NCBI GenBank assembly: GCA_023249395.1
Contig: JAHFCS010000050.1
Coordinates: 1 to 9,641, forward strand
Length of the DNA stretch: 9,641 nucleotides
Source of the DNA: Gemmatimonadota bacterium
Lineage (GTDB): Bacteria > Gemmatimonadota > Gemmatimonadetes > Gemmatimonadales > Gemmatimonadaceae
Direction: 5' to 3'
Below are positions 1 to 6,127 of this stretch, piece by piece. Under the pieces are notes generated by a model that had not been told where the DNA came from, made no database searches, and worked only from the letters and a program-made list of their open reading frames with translations. The position numbers and the translations under genes were made by a program. Every line of letters begins with the position of its first letter. The first letter of the stretch is position 1.

Positions 1-11
1 TTCTCTGCTGT

Positions 12-27
12 AAAAAACGCGACGTTT
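12..27 (-). terminator. Possible weak intrinsic terminator after the permease gene
   Basis: On the minus strand a 5-bp stem (AAACG / CGTTT) with a 3-nt loop starts inside the permease stop codon and runs into six consecutive Ts. The T-run is convincing, but the stem is short and AT-rich, so this could be chance. If real, the efflux operon would end here and the missing ATPase gene would not be co-transcribed downstream. Confidence 0.22.
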
Positions 28-1357
28 ATTCGTAGCGCAACGCGGCAATGGGGTCGAGCGCAGCCGCCCGGCGCGCCGGCCAGACTCCGAACAACACTCC
101 GACCGTCGCCGAAAAAACGAATGCCAGCACAACCGCACTCATATCGACGGTGGTGTTGAAATCGCCAAGCTTGTTGAGGAGCGCCGCGCTGCCGCCTCCG
201 AGAAAGACTCCCACCAGTCCGCCGAGTAAACACAGAACGATGGCCTCGATCAGGAATTGCAACAGTATCGCGCGACGCGTCGCACCGAGCGCCTTTCTCA
301 CGCCGATCTCGCGCGTGCGCTCAGTGACCGACACGAGCATGATGTTCATGATCCCGATTCCACCAACGAGAAGGCTGACGGCAGCGATTCCGGCGAGAAG
401 AAAGGTGAATGTCTTCGTCGTCTCGGCGAATGTCGTCAGAAACTCGGCCTGATTCCGGATGTCGAAGTCATCCTTCTTCTCCGTCGGTAGCCTGTGCTCC
501 CGGCGAAGAATCGACTGAATGTCGGCCTGCGCCTGTGGGATCTTGTCCTCACTAATCGCCAGCACGCCGATGTTGCTCAATCTGTCGCTGCCCATCACGC
601 GGAACTGCGCCGTCGAGAGGGGAATGAGAACGAAATCATCCGGGTTGTCACGGAAACCGCCGGTCTGGCCCTTCGACTCGAATACACCTATCACCTGGAA
701 CTGCAGGCCGCCGATCCTGACGTTTTCGCCGAGTAATGCCTCCGGGGTCTGCAATCCGAGATTGTCGATGACGGCCGAGCCGACGACAGCGACTCGCCGC
801 ATGCCCGCCTCTTCAGCGTCGTTGAACATCCTGCCGGCGGCGAGGGTGAACTTGCGAATCTCCGGGTAGTTCGGCATCGCGCCGGTGATCTGCGTCATCG
901 CGTTCGTGTTTCCGAACTGGAACATCAGGCGCTTGCCCATCTCCGGGCCGATTGCCGCAAAATTCTTCCCCCGCTTCACCAGCGCCTCAGCGTCCTTCAC
1001 AGTCAGCTTGGCGTTCTCGTCGGTCGCTACGCCGAATCCGCGAGCCGCACCCGGACGCACTGTGAGCAGTGTCGTGCCAAGACCGGCGATTCGATCACTG
1101 ATGGATTTCTGCGCACCCTTGCCGATGGCGACCATCGCGATGACCGCCGCGACGCCGATGACAATTCCGAGCATCGTCAGGAACGATCGCATCTTGTTCA
1201 CGCGCAGAGCGCTGAGCGCGACGAGGACGATTTCCTTAACGAGCATGAGTTCATTCGCGCTCCTTTTCCTGAGATCCGGGAGCGCGTTCAGGATCGAGAC
1301 TGAGCCGGGCCCGGTCGCTGGTATCGCGAGATCGGCTTTTCTTGCTGGCAGATTCAT
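26..1357 (-). CDS. MacB-type ABC transporter permease (FtsX family), no ATPase domain
   Basis: This 443-aa inner-membrane protein should be the permease of a tripartite ABC exporter, coupling cytoplasmic ATP hydrolysis to periplasmic adaptor movements. The layout is that of the MacB membrane domain: a first membrane helix at about residues 58-78, a large periplasmic MacB-PCD-like domain (about 85-310), then three helices near 317-345, 370-390 and 405-427. Strong family signatures are SLLVGGIGIMNIMLVSVTER (328-347), followed by TREIGVRKALGA, and the C-terminal WPARRAAALDPIAALRYE. There is no Walker A, ABC signature or Walker B, unlike classical MacB, which carries its ATPase at the N-terminus. 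A separate ATPase must therefore exist outside the window. The start at 1357 is chosen for its AGGAGGTG ribosome site with 6-nt spacing; it gives about 37 non-membrane residues before the usual family start. An internal ATG at 1246 (MLVKEIVLV) has AAGGAG 13 nt upstream and is the alternative. The gene lies 13 nt after the adaptor gene. The substrate cannot be told. Confidence 0.9.
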   Translation of the reverse strand: MNLPARKADLAIPATGPGSVSILNALPDLRKRSANELMLVKEIVLVALSALRVNKMRSFLTMLGIVIGVAAVIAMVAIGKGAQKSISDRIAGLGTTLLTVRPGAARGFGVATDENAKLTVKDAEALVKRGKNFAAIGPEMGKRLMFQFGNTNAMTQITGAMPNYPEIRKFTLAAGRMFNDAEEAGMRRVAVVGSAVIDNLGLQTPEALLGENVRIGGLQFQVIGVFESKGQTGGFRDNPDDFVLIPLSTAQFRVMGSDRLSNIGVLAISEDKIPQAQADIQSILRREHRLPTEKKDDFDIRNQAEFLTTFAETTKTFTFLLAGIAAVSLLVGGIGIMNIMLVSVTERTREIGVRKALGATRRAILLQFLIEAIVLCLLGGLVGVFLGGGSAALLNKLGDFNTTVDMSAVVLAFVFSATVGVLFGVWPARRAAALDPIAALRYE

Positions 1358-1363
1358 ACCAAC

Positions 1364-1371
1364 CACCTCCT
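1364..1371 (-). promoter_or_regulatory. Strong Shine-Dalgarno of the permease, deciding its start
   Basis: On the minus strand AGGAGGTG sits 6 nt before the ATG at 1357 and overlaps the last base of the adaptor stop codon. This near-perfect anti-16S match supports the long form of the permease and suggests translational coupling with the adaptor gene. Confidence 0.75.
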
Positions 1372-3044
1372 CAGCGTTGGGCACCGCCGGCTGCGCCACC
1401 ACGTGTACCTGCACCGCCAGCGCCGGCACCTGCGCCAGCCGCTCCACCGGTAGTCGGCTGCCGCTGCATTCCTGGCACTCCGGCCCGGCTACGGACCTGG
1501 TTCATGTCGCTCGCCTGCTTCGCCTGCATCGCCGCGACATTCAGGATTGCCACCTGCTCACCCTCCTGTAATCCGCTCAGAACTTCAGAGTAGTCGAAGT
1601 TGCTGACGCCGAGGCGCACCATCCGCGGGCTGTACTTCCCGTCCTTCGAGACGAACACCATTCCTCTCCGTCCGCCCTGACCTCGGCCGGCTGCTGATGT
1701 GCCACCCGCGCCGGCTGTCCCACCCGCTGCGGCCGCGCCACCGCCGGCCGCACGCTGGCGGAAGTTGCAAGCGCTTGCAACACCCGCATCGAGTCCGATC
1801 GCAGCGTAAATCTTCTGCAACTCGGCCTGCATCGCCTGGCGGTCCAGCTCACCGGACATCATACGGGTACGCAGATCCGCGATCTTCTTCTGCACCTCCG
1901 GGTGCTTGGCCATCGCTGCAGTCACCGCCTCGCATTGCTTGTCCGTGACTTCGGGGAGATTGAATCCACTCCGCTGACCCGCACCTTGAACCGCAGCGGT
2001 GCTGGCGAGCTCACCGCGGCTGCTGCCAGTGTCCGCCGGCGATTGCCCCTGAGTGGTACCCACACGCTGCCCGTTGCCTTGGTTGCGGAGCTGAGCGCGA
2101 ACCGAATCAGGGTCTAATCCGAGCAGGGGCGCGACAGCCGCGACCTCATTCGGACTTCTAACCGCGTCGTTGGGAACCGCGAGAACGTTGTCACGACGGT
2201 CGACCTGGATCGAGACCTCGCCGTTCATCCCCGGCAGCAGCAGCCGCGCCTGATTGTCGATGCTCACCAGCACCGGGAACATCGTCACCGACTGCTGGAT
2301 CGTCGCCTGCGGCTCGATCTTCTCTACCGTTCCGGTGAATGGCCGGTCGGGGAAGGCATCCACGACGACAATGGCCGTGAGTCCCGCCCGCACTTTGCCG
2401 ATGTCAGTCTCGTTTACCAGAGTGCGGACTCGGACCTTGCCCAGATCCGCCATCCTGATGATCGTCGTCCCCCCGTTTGCCGCGTTCGTCCCCGAAGTGA
2501 TGACCTGACCGAGCGCGACCGGCTTTTCAATCACCGTTCCCGCGACTGGAGCGCGCACTGTCGCCTCTTCCAGTCCCTGTGCTCTGATGTCGAGCGCTGC
2601 GCGGTTGCGCAACACCGTGGCCTGCGCATTGGCGTAGCTGACCTGTGCAGCCTCGCGTTCCACCGCGGTGATGATGCGCTCCTTATAGAGCTCGTCGGCG
2701 CGATCGATCCCCTGCTTCGACACTCTGAGATTGACGTTGGCCGCATCGAGATCCGCCTTCGCCTGCGCGTACGCATTCCGCGTGTCGCGCGTATCGAGCT
2801 GGACGATGAGATCCCCTGGCTTGACGAGCGTCCCGGTCTCGACCGGCATGGCGACGATCTGGCCCGAGGACTTCGACTTCACCTCGATGACGTTGATCGG
2901 CTCGACGACGCCCGTCGCCTCCGCCTGGACAAGGATCGTCTGGCGTGTGATGGCCTCCAGCGGAATCGTGAGCGCGTCGTCCTTCTTCTTTGAACACGCG
3001 AGGACGGCGAGGCCGGCCAGCGCGAGAATTGTCTTGCGTTTCAA
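1371..3044 (-). CDS. HlyD/MacA-type periplasmic adaptor lipoprotein with large insertion
   Basis: This 557-aa membrane-fusion protein should bridge the inner-membrane permease and the TolC-type channel. The N-terminus is a lipoprotein signal (GLAVLACSKKK) with the lipidated Cys at residue 17. The order is then lipoyl half (about 50-84), alpha-hairpin (85-160), second lipoyl half (RAPVAGTVIEKPVALGQVI, 164-182), beta-barrel (195-280) and membrane-proximal strands (VLAVPNDAV, 287-295). The membrane-proximal domain resumes only at about 461 (GMVFVSKDGKYSPRMVRLGV, then GLQEGEQVAI). Between these parts lies an insertion of about 160 residues: a low-complexity Gln/Gly/Ser linker, a helical segment (361-428) with Cys371 and Cys426, and a Gly/Ala linker. 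The C-terminus is another Gly/Ala-rich tail (520-557). MacA-like adaptors are usually around 370-400 aa, so this one is long. The start is TTG at 3044, with AGGAG 6 nt upstream overlapping the TolC stop codon; the preceding gene ends 9 nt away. An RND-type adaptor is the alternative, but the MacB-type neighbour favours an ABC pump. Confidence 0.92.
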   Translation of the reverse strand: MKRKTILALAGLAVLACSKKKDDALTIPLEAITRQTILVQAEATGVVEPINVIEVKSKSSGQIVAMPVETGTLVKPGDLIVQLDTRDTRNAYAQAKADLDAANVNLRVSKQGIDRADELYKERIITAVEREAAQVSYANAQATVLRNRAALDIRAQGLEEATVRAPVAGTVIEKPVALGQVITSGTNAANGGTTIIRMADLGKVRVRTLVNETDIGKVRAGLTAIVVVDAFPDRPFTGTVEKIEPQATIQQSVTMFPVLVSIDNQARLLLPGMNGEVSIQVDRRDNVLAVPNDAVRSPNEVAAVAPLLGLDPDSVRAQLRNQGNGQRVGTTQGQSPADTGSSRGELASTAAVQGAGQRSGFNLPEVTDKQCEAVTAAMAKHPEVQKKIADLRTRMMSGELDRQAMQAELQKIYAAIGLDAGVASACNFRQRAAGGGAAAAGGTAGAGGTSAAGRGQGGRRGMVFVSKDGKYSPRMVRLGVSNFDYSEVLSGLQEGEQVAILNVAAMQAKQASDMNQVRSRAGVPGMQRQPTTGGAAGAGAGAGGAGTRGGAAGGAQR

Positions 3045-3050
3045 GTGTAA

Positions 3051-3055
3051 CTCCT
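3051..3055 (-). promoter_or_regulatory. Shine-Dalgarno for the TTG-started adaptor gene
   Basis: AGGAG on the minus strand, 6 nt before the TTG at 3044, overlaps the TAG stop of the TolC-family gene. It supports the TTG start, which also places a proper lipoprotein signal right at the N-terminus. The overlap suggests the adaptor is translated by ribosomes finishing the channel gene. Confidence 0.65.
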
Positions 3056-4367
3056 AGAGATCGCGTCCGATGAGCGCTTCGAGCTGCGCCTTCGCAACGC
3101 GGTAGTCGTAACGCGCCCTTATGAGTGCGGTGCGCGCCTGGTCGAGCGTCGACTGCGACGTGAGCACCTCGAGAAGCGTGCTCGCTCCCAGCTCGTAACG
3201 CCTCTGCTGTACGCGCAGGTCCTCGATCGCGGCGGTGACCGATGCTGCCTGTATCGCGACCTGTTGCTGGGCGGTGGTCATCTGTCCGACTGCCTGCACC
3301 AGCGTCTGATGCGCAGCGAGACGGGCATCGCGCAAAGTCACCTCGGCATTGTCCTCCGCCACCGATGCACGGAGTACCGATACTTCGCGATTCAAATTGT
3401 TGAACAGTGGAAACGAGAGACTGAAGTTGAGGCTCTGGCTATAAGCGTATCGCTTGTCGCCGAGGCCGAACCGGGGGTCGAGCCCGCTTCCGCTTCTCGA
3501 GAAATTCATGTTGACGGTCGGCAGATATGCGGTCTTTGCCGAGCGGGACGCGGCCTTGGCCGATGCCAGCTCGGCGTTTGCCTGCTCGATCGCCGGGGCT
3601 TTCTGCACCAACGGCTCCAGCTCAGCGAGGCTCGGAATGACGACTTGCTGATCGAGCGTGTCCGACGGAGTGGCGGTGACCGGACGCGGCGATGCGACCA
3701 GACGGGTCAGCGTCGCATTCGCGAGGCCCAGATTGTTCTGCGCTGTCAGAAGCGCGAGACGTGCGTTGCCCAGCTGGATCACCGATCGCAGCGAGTCCGA
3801 GGTGGTTGCGACTCCGGCCCGCAGTCTGAGAGTAGCGGCTCTCAGCTCCTGGTCGGCGAGGGCGATCTGCGCGTTCGCGGCGCTTTCTGATTCCCGCGCC
3901 GCGAGGATGTTGTAGTACTGCTGCTTCACCTGAAGCGCGACCTGGTAGCGCTGCGTAATCTCGCCAGCGTCGGCGGCGTCTTCGTCGGCCTTCGTTTTCT
4001 TGATGTCGAAGAAGCGCCTGCCCCCGTCGAACAGCTGGAGACTGGCGTTCATGCCGGTCGAGTAACTCGACGGATTGCCGGTAAAGGGCACGAGGTTGCC
4101 CTGCGTATCGAACCTGTCGCCGCTCTGATGTGAAGTACCAGCCGAAAGATTGACGGTCGGCAGGAAAGCGGTGTACGCCTGCTTCACGCTCAGCGACGAC
4201 GTCTGAATTGCACCCCGCGCCTGCACCGTCGCCGGCGCGTTCTGCTGCGCGAGGCGGATCGCCTCGGCCAGAGATATCGGAGTCGCGGCTGTGTCCATCG
4301 GTGCTTGAGCCGCGGAGATCGCTGGAAGCAGAACGACTGTTGCAAGGATTGCTCTGAAGCTGTTCAT
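3054..4367 (-). CDS. TolC-family outer-membrane efflux channel
   Basis: This 437-aa protein should form the trimeric outer-membrane channel of the pump encoded by the next two genes. It begins with a Sec signal peptide (MNSFRAILATVVLLPAISAAQA, cleavage near 20-22). The mature part shows the two-fold internal repeat typical of the family. AYTAFLPTVNLSAGTS (64-79) matches AKTAYLPTVNMNFSRS (277-292). RLRAGVATTSDSLRSV (181-196) matches RYELGASTLLEVLTSQ (390-405), and each is followed by a long Ala/Leu/Gln-rich helix. Length matches the usual 420-490 aa. It starts 6 nt after the stop of the LTxxQ gene and has no good ribosome site (a GAGG lies about 15 nt away), so translation probably depends on coupling. 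The family is certain; the transported substrate is not. Confidence 0.93.
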   Translation of the reverse strand: MNSFRAILATVVLLPAISAAQAPMDTAATPISLAEAIRLAQQNAPATVQARGAIQTSSLSVKQAYTAFLPTVNLSAGTSHQSGDRFDTQGNLVPFTGNPSSYSTGMNASLQLFDGGRRFFDIKKTKADEDAADAGEITQRYQVALQVKQQYYNILAARESESAANAQIALADQELRAATLRLRAGVATTSDSLRSVIQLGNARLALLTAQNNLGLANATLTRLVASPRPVTATPSDTLDQQVVIPSLAELEPLVQKAPAIEQANAELASAKAASRSAKTAYLPTVNMNFSRSGSGLDPRFGLGDKRYAYSQSLNFSLSFPLFNNLNREVSVLRASVAEDNAEVTLRDARLAAHQTLVQAVGQMTTAQQQVAIQAASVTAAIEDLRVQQRRYELGASTLLEVLTSQSTLDQARTALIRARYDYRVAKAQLEALIGRDL

Positions 4368-4373
4368 CGTCAG

Positions 4374-4796
4374 TTACTGTTTCCTCATTCCTCGGCCTGA
4401 ATCCCAGCGTGCGCGCGCATCGACGCCACGCTTTTTCGCTTCGGCGTGCATTCGATCGAACTTCACCCGCTGCTCGGCAGTGAGAACCCGCTTGAGCTGC
4501 TCGTGCGTGCTGTCACCCATGACCTCGCCGATCTTCATCAGCGAGTCCATCTGAGGCCGGATCGGATCGAACAGCTGGCGCATTTGTTTGCGGCGGCCCT
4601 CGAGTATCGAATCGAAAGCGGCGCGCTGGGTGGCGTTCAGATTCAGCTCGCGCGCCATGCGGTCAACGGGCGATCGCGGACCGTGGCGGCCCGGGCGATC
4701 GTGTTCCACGACGCGGTCGGCTGCGACCCCAATCGCCACGCCGGCGATAAAGGCGCCAATCAGAAACAACAGCGCGAATCCCTTGGAGCGCTCCAT
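4374..4796 (-). CDS. Membrane-anchored Spy/CpxP/CnrX-like LTxxQ periplasmic protein (putative sensor)
   Basis: This 140-aa protein has one N-terminal membrane helix (about 7-26) and a periplasmic all-helical domain. Two LTxxQ-type motifs are visible: LNATQ (53-57, in LNLNATQRAAFDSIL) and a canonical LTAEQ (105-109, in LKRVLTAEQRVKFDRM). Such pairs mark the CpxP/Spy/ZraP/CnrX group, whose members act as periplasmic chaperones or metal sensors for envelope stress. Possible ligand residues are His32, His38, His98, Met116 and His117, but I cannot align them to a known metal site. The second of two adjacent ATGs (4796) is preferred because GGAG lies 6 nt before it; the first (4799) would leave only 3 nt. 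It sits 11 nt after the anti-sigma-position gene and 6 nt before the TolC gene, so a role in signalling to the sigma factor is inferred from context. A simple chaperone function remains possible. Confidence 0.8.
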   Translation of the reverse strand: MERSKGFALLFLIGAFIAGVAIGVAADRVVEHDRPGRHGPRSPVDRMARELNLNATQRAAFDSILEGRRKQMRQLFDPIRPQMDSLMKIGEVMGDSTHEQLKRVLTAEQRVKFDRMHAEAKKRGVDARARWDSGRGMRKQ

Positions 4797-4807
4797 CATC
4801 TACTCCG

Positions 4808-5251
4808 TCAGTATGAGAGGAAGTACTGAAGAGCCGCATCACGCTGGACTGATTTGTCCGAAGCGGTGATGAGCTGAGCAGGCGCTGAAAGAGCTTCCGG
4901 TGGCGTCGTCTGCACGACCGACTCGTATGCCACCTGCTCCTCGGGCTCACCGAGGCGGTTGCCCACCACTCCGGCAATCGCGAAAATCGCCGCCGCGGCA
5001 ACGAGGCCCACCTGTGCCCAGCGTCCCAGCACCGACCACAATCCCTCATCACCGCCCGCCGGATCACCGGTGGCGACGCGAGCCATGATCCTGCTCTCGA
5101 GCGTGTTCCAGTACGCGTTCTGCGCCTCGCCGGAGGCTACCGGGGGCAGATACGCTTCGTGAATCAATCGGGCTATCCGGTCGTCGAGCGCGCCGCTGTC
5201 GCGCACGTCCCGTCGTGCGGATGGATCAGGGAATTTCAGTTCGTCGCTCAT
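4808..5251 (-). CDS. Single-pass membrane protein, putative anti-sigma factor
   Basis: This 147-aa protein is probably the negative regulator of the ECF sigma factor encoded 4 nt upstream. It has a charged N-terminal cytoplasmic part (about 1-75) with a helical segment (DDRIARLIHEAY, then QNAYWNTLESRIMARV), one membrane helix (about 79-97) and a periplasmic tail of about 50 residues. This topology suits a membrane-bound anti-sigma factor. There is no HxxxCxxC zinc motif, and the protein has no Cys at all, so it is not a classical ZAS-type anti-sigma. I recognise no family by sequence; the call rests on position and topology. The ATG at 5251 is preceded by AGAGG with an 8-nt spacer. A general membrane protein co-transcribed with sigma is the alternative. 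Confidence 0.65.
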   Translation of the reverse strand: MSDELKFPDPSARRDVRDSGALDDRIARLIHEAYLPPVASGEAQNAYWNTLESRIMARVATGDPAGGDEGLWSVLGRWAQVGLVAAAAIFAIAGVVGNRLGEPEEQVAYESVVQTTPPEALSAPAQLITASDKSVQRDAALQYFLSY

Positions 5252-5255
5252 ATCG

Positions 5256-5798
5256 TCAACCTCTCAGGTCCTTCAGTAACTCGCGAAGCCGCTGCCTCGC
5301 GTGGTGCAGATCCGATCGTGCCGTTCCGCCCGGTATCCCGAGCATCTTGCCAATCTCGACGTGCGTATAGCCCTCGACATCGTGCAGCACGATCACCGAC
5401 CGCGCACGCTCCGGAAGCTTTGCAAGCGCTTTCGTCAGGCGCTCGCGCAGCTCCGCGCTCTCCGCCGGATCCTTGAACGGCGATCCAAGCGCGTCGCTCA
5501 GCTCTTCGGCGCTGCGAACCTTTCGCCGCCGCATGAGATCGAGCGCCGCGTTGGCCACGATCCGGTTCAACCATGCGCTGAAAGTCTGCGTCGGATCGAA
5601 TCGGTCGAGAGCCTGAAACGCGCGTACGAAACCATCCTGCAACGCATCCTCGGCGTCTTCATGCACCGTGACGATCGCGCGGGCAACGAGGTAGGCTCGT
5701 CTCTGGTGGAGACGTACCAGCCCCGCGAAAGCCCCCTGGTCACCCGCCTGAGCGGCTGCGACAAGTGCGCGTTCCTCATCAGGAATACGCATCGGCAC
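5256..5798 (-). CDS. ECF-type RNA polymerase sigma factor
   Basis: This 180-aa sigma-70-family regulator directs RNA polymerase to a specific set of promoters, usually including its own. Region 2 spans about 22-95, with the DAEDALQDGFVRAFQALDRF core-binding stretch (48-67) and FSAWLNRIVANAALDLMRRR (73-92) for -10 recognition. Region 4 spans about 125-175: LPERARSVIVLHDVEGYTHV (128-147), then EIGKMLGIPGGTARSDLHHA as the helix-turn-helix. The absence of regions 1 and 3 and the length are typical of ECF sigmas. The start is GTG at 5798, with a second in-frame ATG at 5792; neither has a good Shine-Dalgarno, and 5792 is equally possible. It leads the six-gene efflux operon. Autoregulation is likely for this class, but no clear ECF promoter could be read in the 113-nt upstream gap. 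Confidence 0.93.
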   Translation of the reverse strand: MPMRIPDEERALVAAAQAGDQGAFAGLVRLHQRRAYLVARAIVTVHEDAEDALQDGFVRAFQALDRFDPTQTFSAWLNRIVANAALDLMRRRKVRSAEELSDALGSPFKDPAESAELRERLTKALAKLPERARSVIVLHDVEGYTHVEIGKMLGIPGGTARSDLHHARQRLRELLKDLRG

Positions 5799-5882
5799 CG
5801 TCAGTTGTTGGCCCGAACGTCAACCAATGGCATCTTCCGGCTCGGAACACGGAATACGAGCTTGCCACGGGACATGTTGGCG

Positions 5883-5909
5883 CGCCCTGCGGGGGCGCTA
5901 CGCAGGGCG
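5883..5909 (-). terminator. GC-rich hairpin between the two minus-strand gene groups
   Basis: A perfect 9-bp inverted repeat (CGCCCTGCG at 5883-5891, CGCAGGGCG at 5901-5909) with a 9-nt loop starts 2 nt after the stop of the 70-aa membrane-protein gene. There is no T-run on the downstream side, so it is not a canonical intrinsic terminator. It may still stabilise the 3' end of the upstream transcript or act with Rho. The rest of the gap up to 5799 shows only a TTGACG hexamer (minus strand) with no -10 partner. Confidence 0.45.
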
Positions 5910-5911
5910 TG

Positions 5912-6124
5912 CTAGGGGGTTCCGGGGGCGGGCGGCGGAAGCGGAGCGGGAGTCCCAGCGGGCGCGACGGCTGCGGGGGCTGCCTGTGTCTCGCCCTCCT
6001 TCTTCCCCTCGAAATGCCTGTTGGTGAGCCAGACGATCGTCAGCAGGAGCAGGAACAGAACTGAGCCGCCGAGAAGCAGTCCGGTGAGCGCGGCGCTCAG
6101 ATCGGTGCTTTTCCGGGGGGCCAT
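5912..6124 (-). CDS. Small single-pass membrane protein with Pro/Ala-rich tail, function unknown
   Basis: This 70-aa protein has a short basic N-terminus, one hydrophobic helix (about 12-34), a charged juxtamembrane stretch (RHFEGKKEGE) and a tail of about 24 residues made almost only of Ala, Pro, Gly, Thr and Val. It belongs to no family I recognise. The gene looks real: it has AAGGAG exactly 6 nt before its ATG, overlapping the end of the cyclophilin gene, and lies 3 nt after that gene's stop, a clear sign of translational coupling. The Pro/Ala tail could be a periplasmic spacer or a disordered cytoplasmic tail, depending on topology. The positive charges on both sides of the helix do not settle the orientation. 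Confidence 0.7.
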   Translation of the reverse strand: MAPRKSTDLSAALTGLLLGGSVLFLLLLTIVWLTNRHFEGKKEGETQAAPAAVAPAGTPAPLPPPAPGTP

Positions 6125-6127
6125 CTG

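Noticed and set aside
1371..1487. Gly/Ala-rich repeats at the adaptor C-terminus as a DNA repeat array
   Set aside because: The DNA is only imperfectly repetitive and follows from low-complexity Gly/Ala codons; no regular unit length is seen.
885..1571. Plus-strand open frame of 228 codons across the permease/adaptor junction
   Set aside because: It lies antisense to two genes with clear family signatures; its product is Ser/Thr/Arg/Pro-rich with no domain, typical of a GC-rich shadow frame.
3264..3890. Plus-strand open frame of 208 codons over the TolC gene
   Set aside because: It is antisense to a well-supported TolC-family gene and its composition is that of a complement frame.
5821..5835. 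TTGACG hexamer (minus strand) as -35 box for the sigma operon
   Set aside because: At 16-18 nt spacing the downstream hexamers (such as CGGTGC) do not resemble a -10 and would overlap the GTG start codon.
5301..5915. Plus-strand open frame of 204 codons over the sigma factor gene
   Set aside because: It is antisense to an unmistakable ECF sigma factor; the product is Arg-rich with no recognisable motif.
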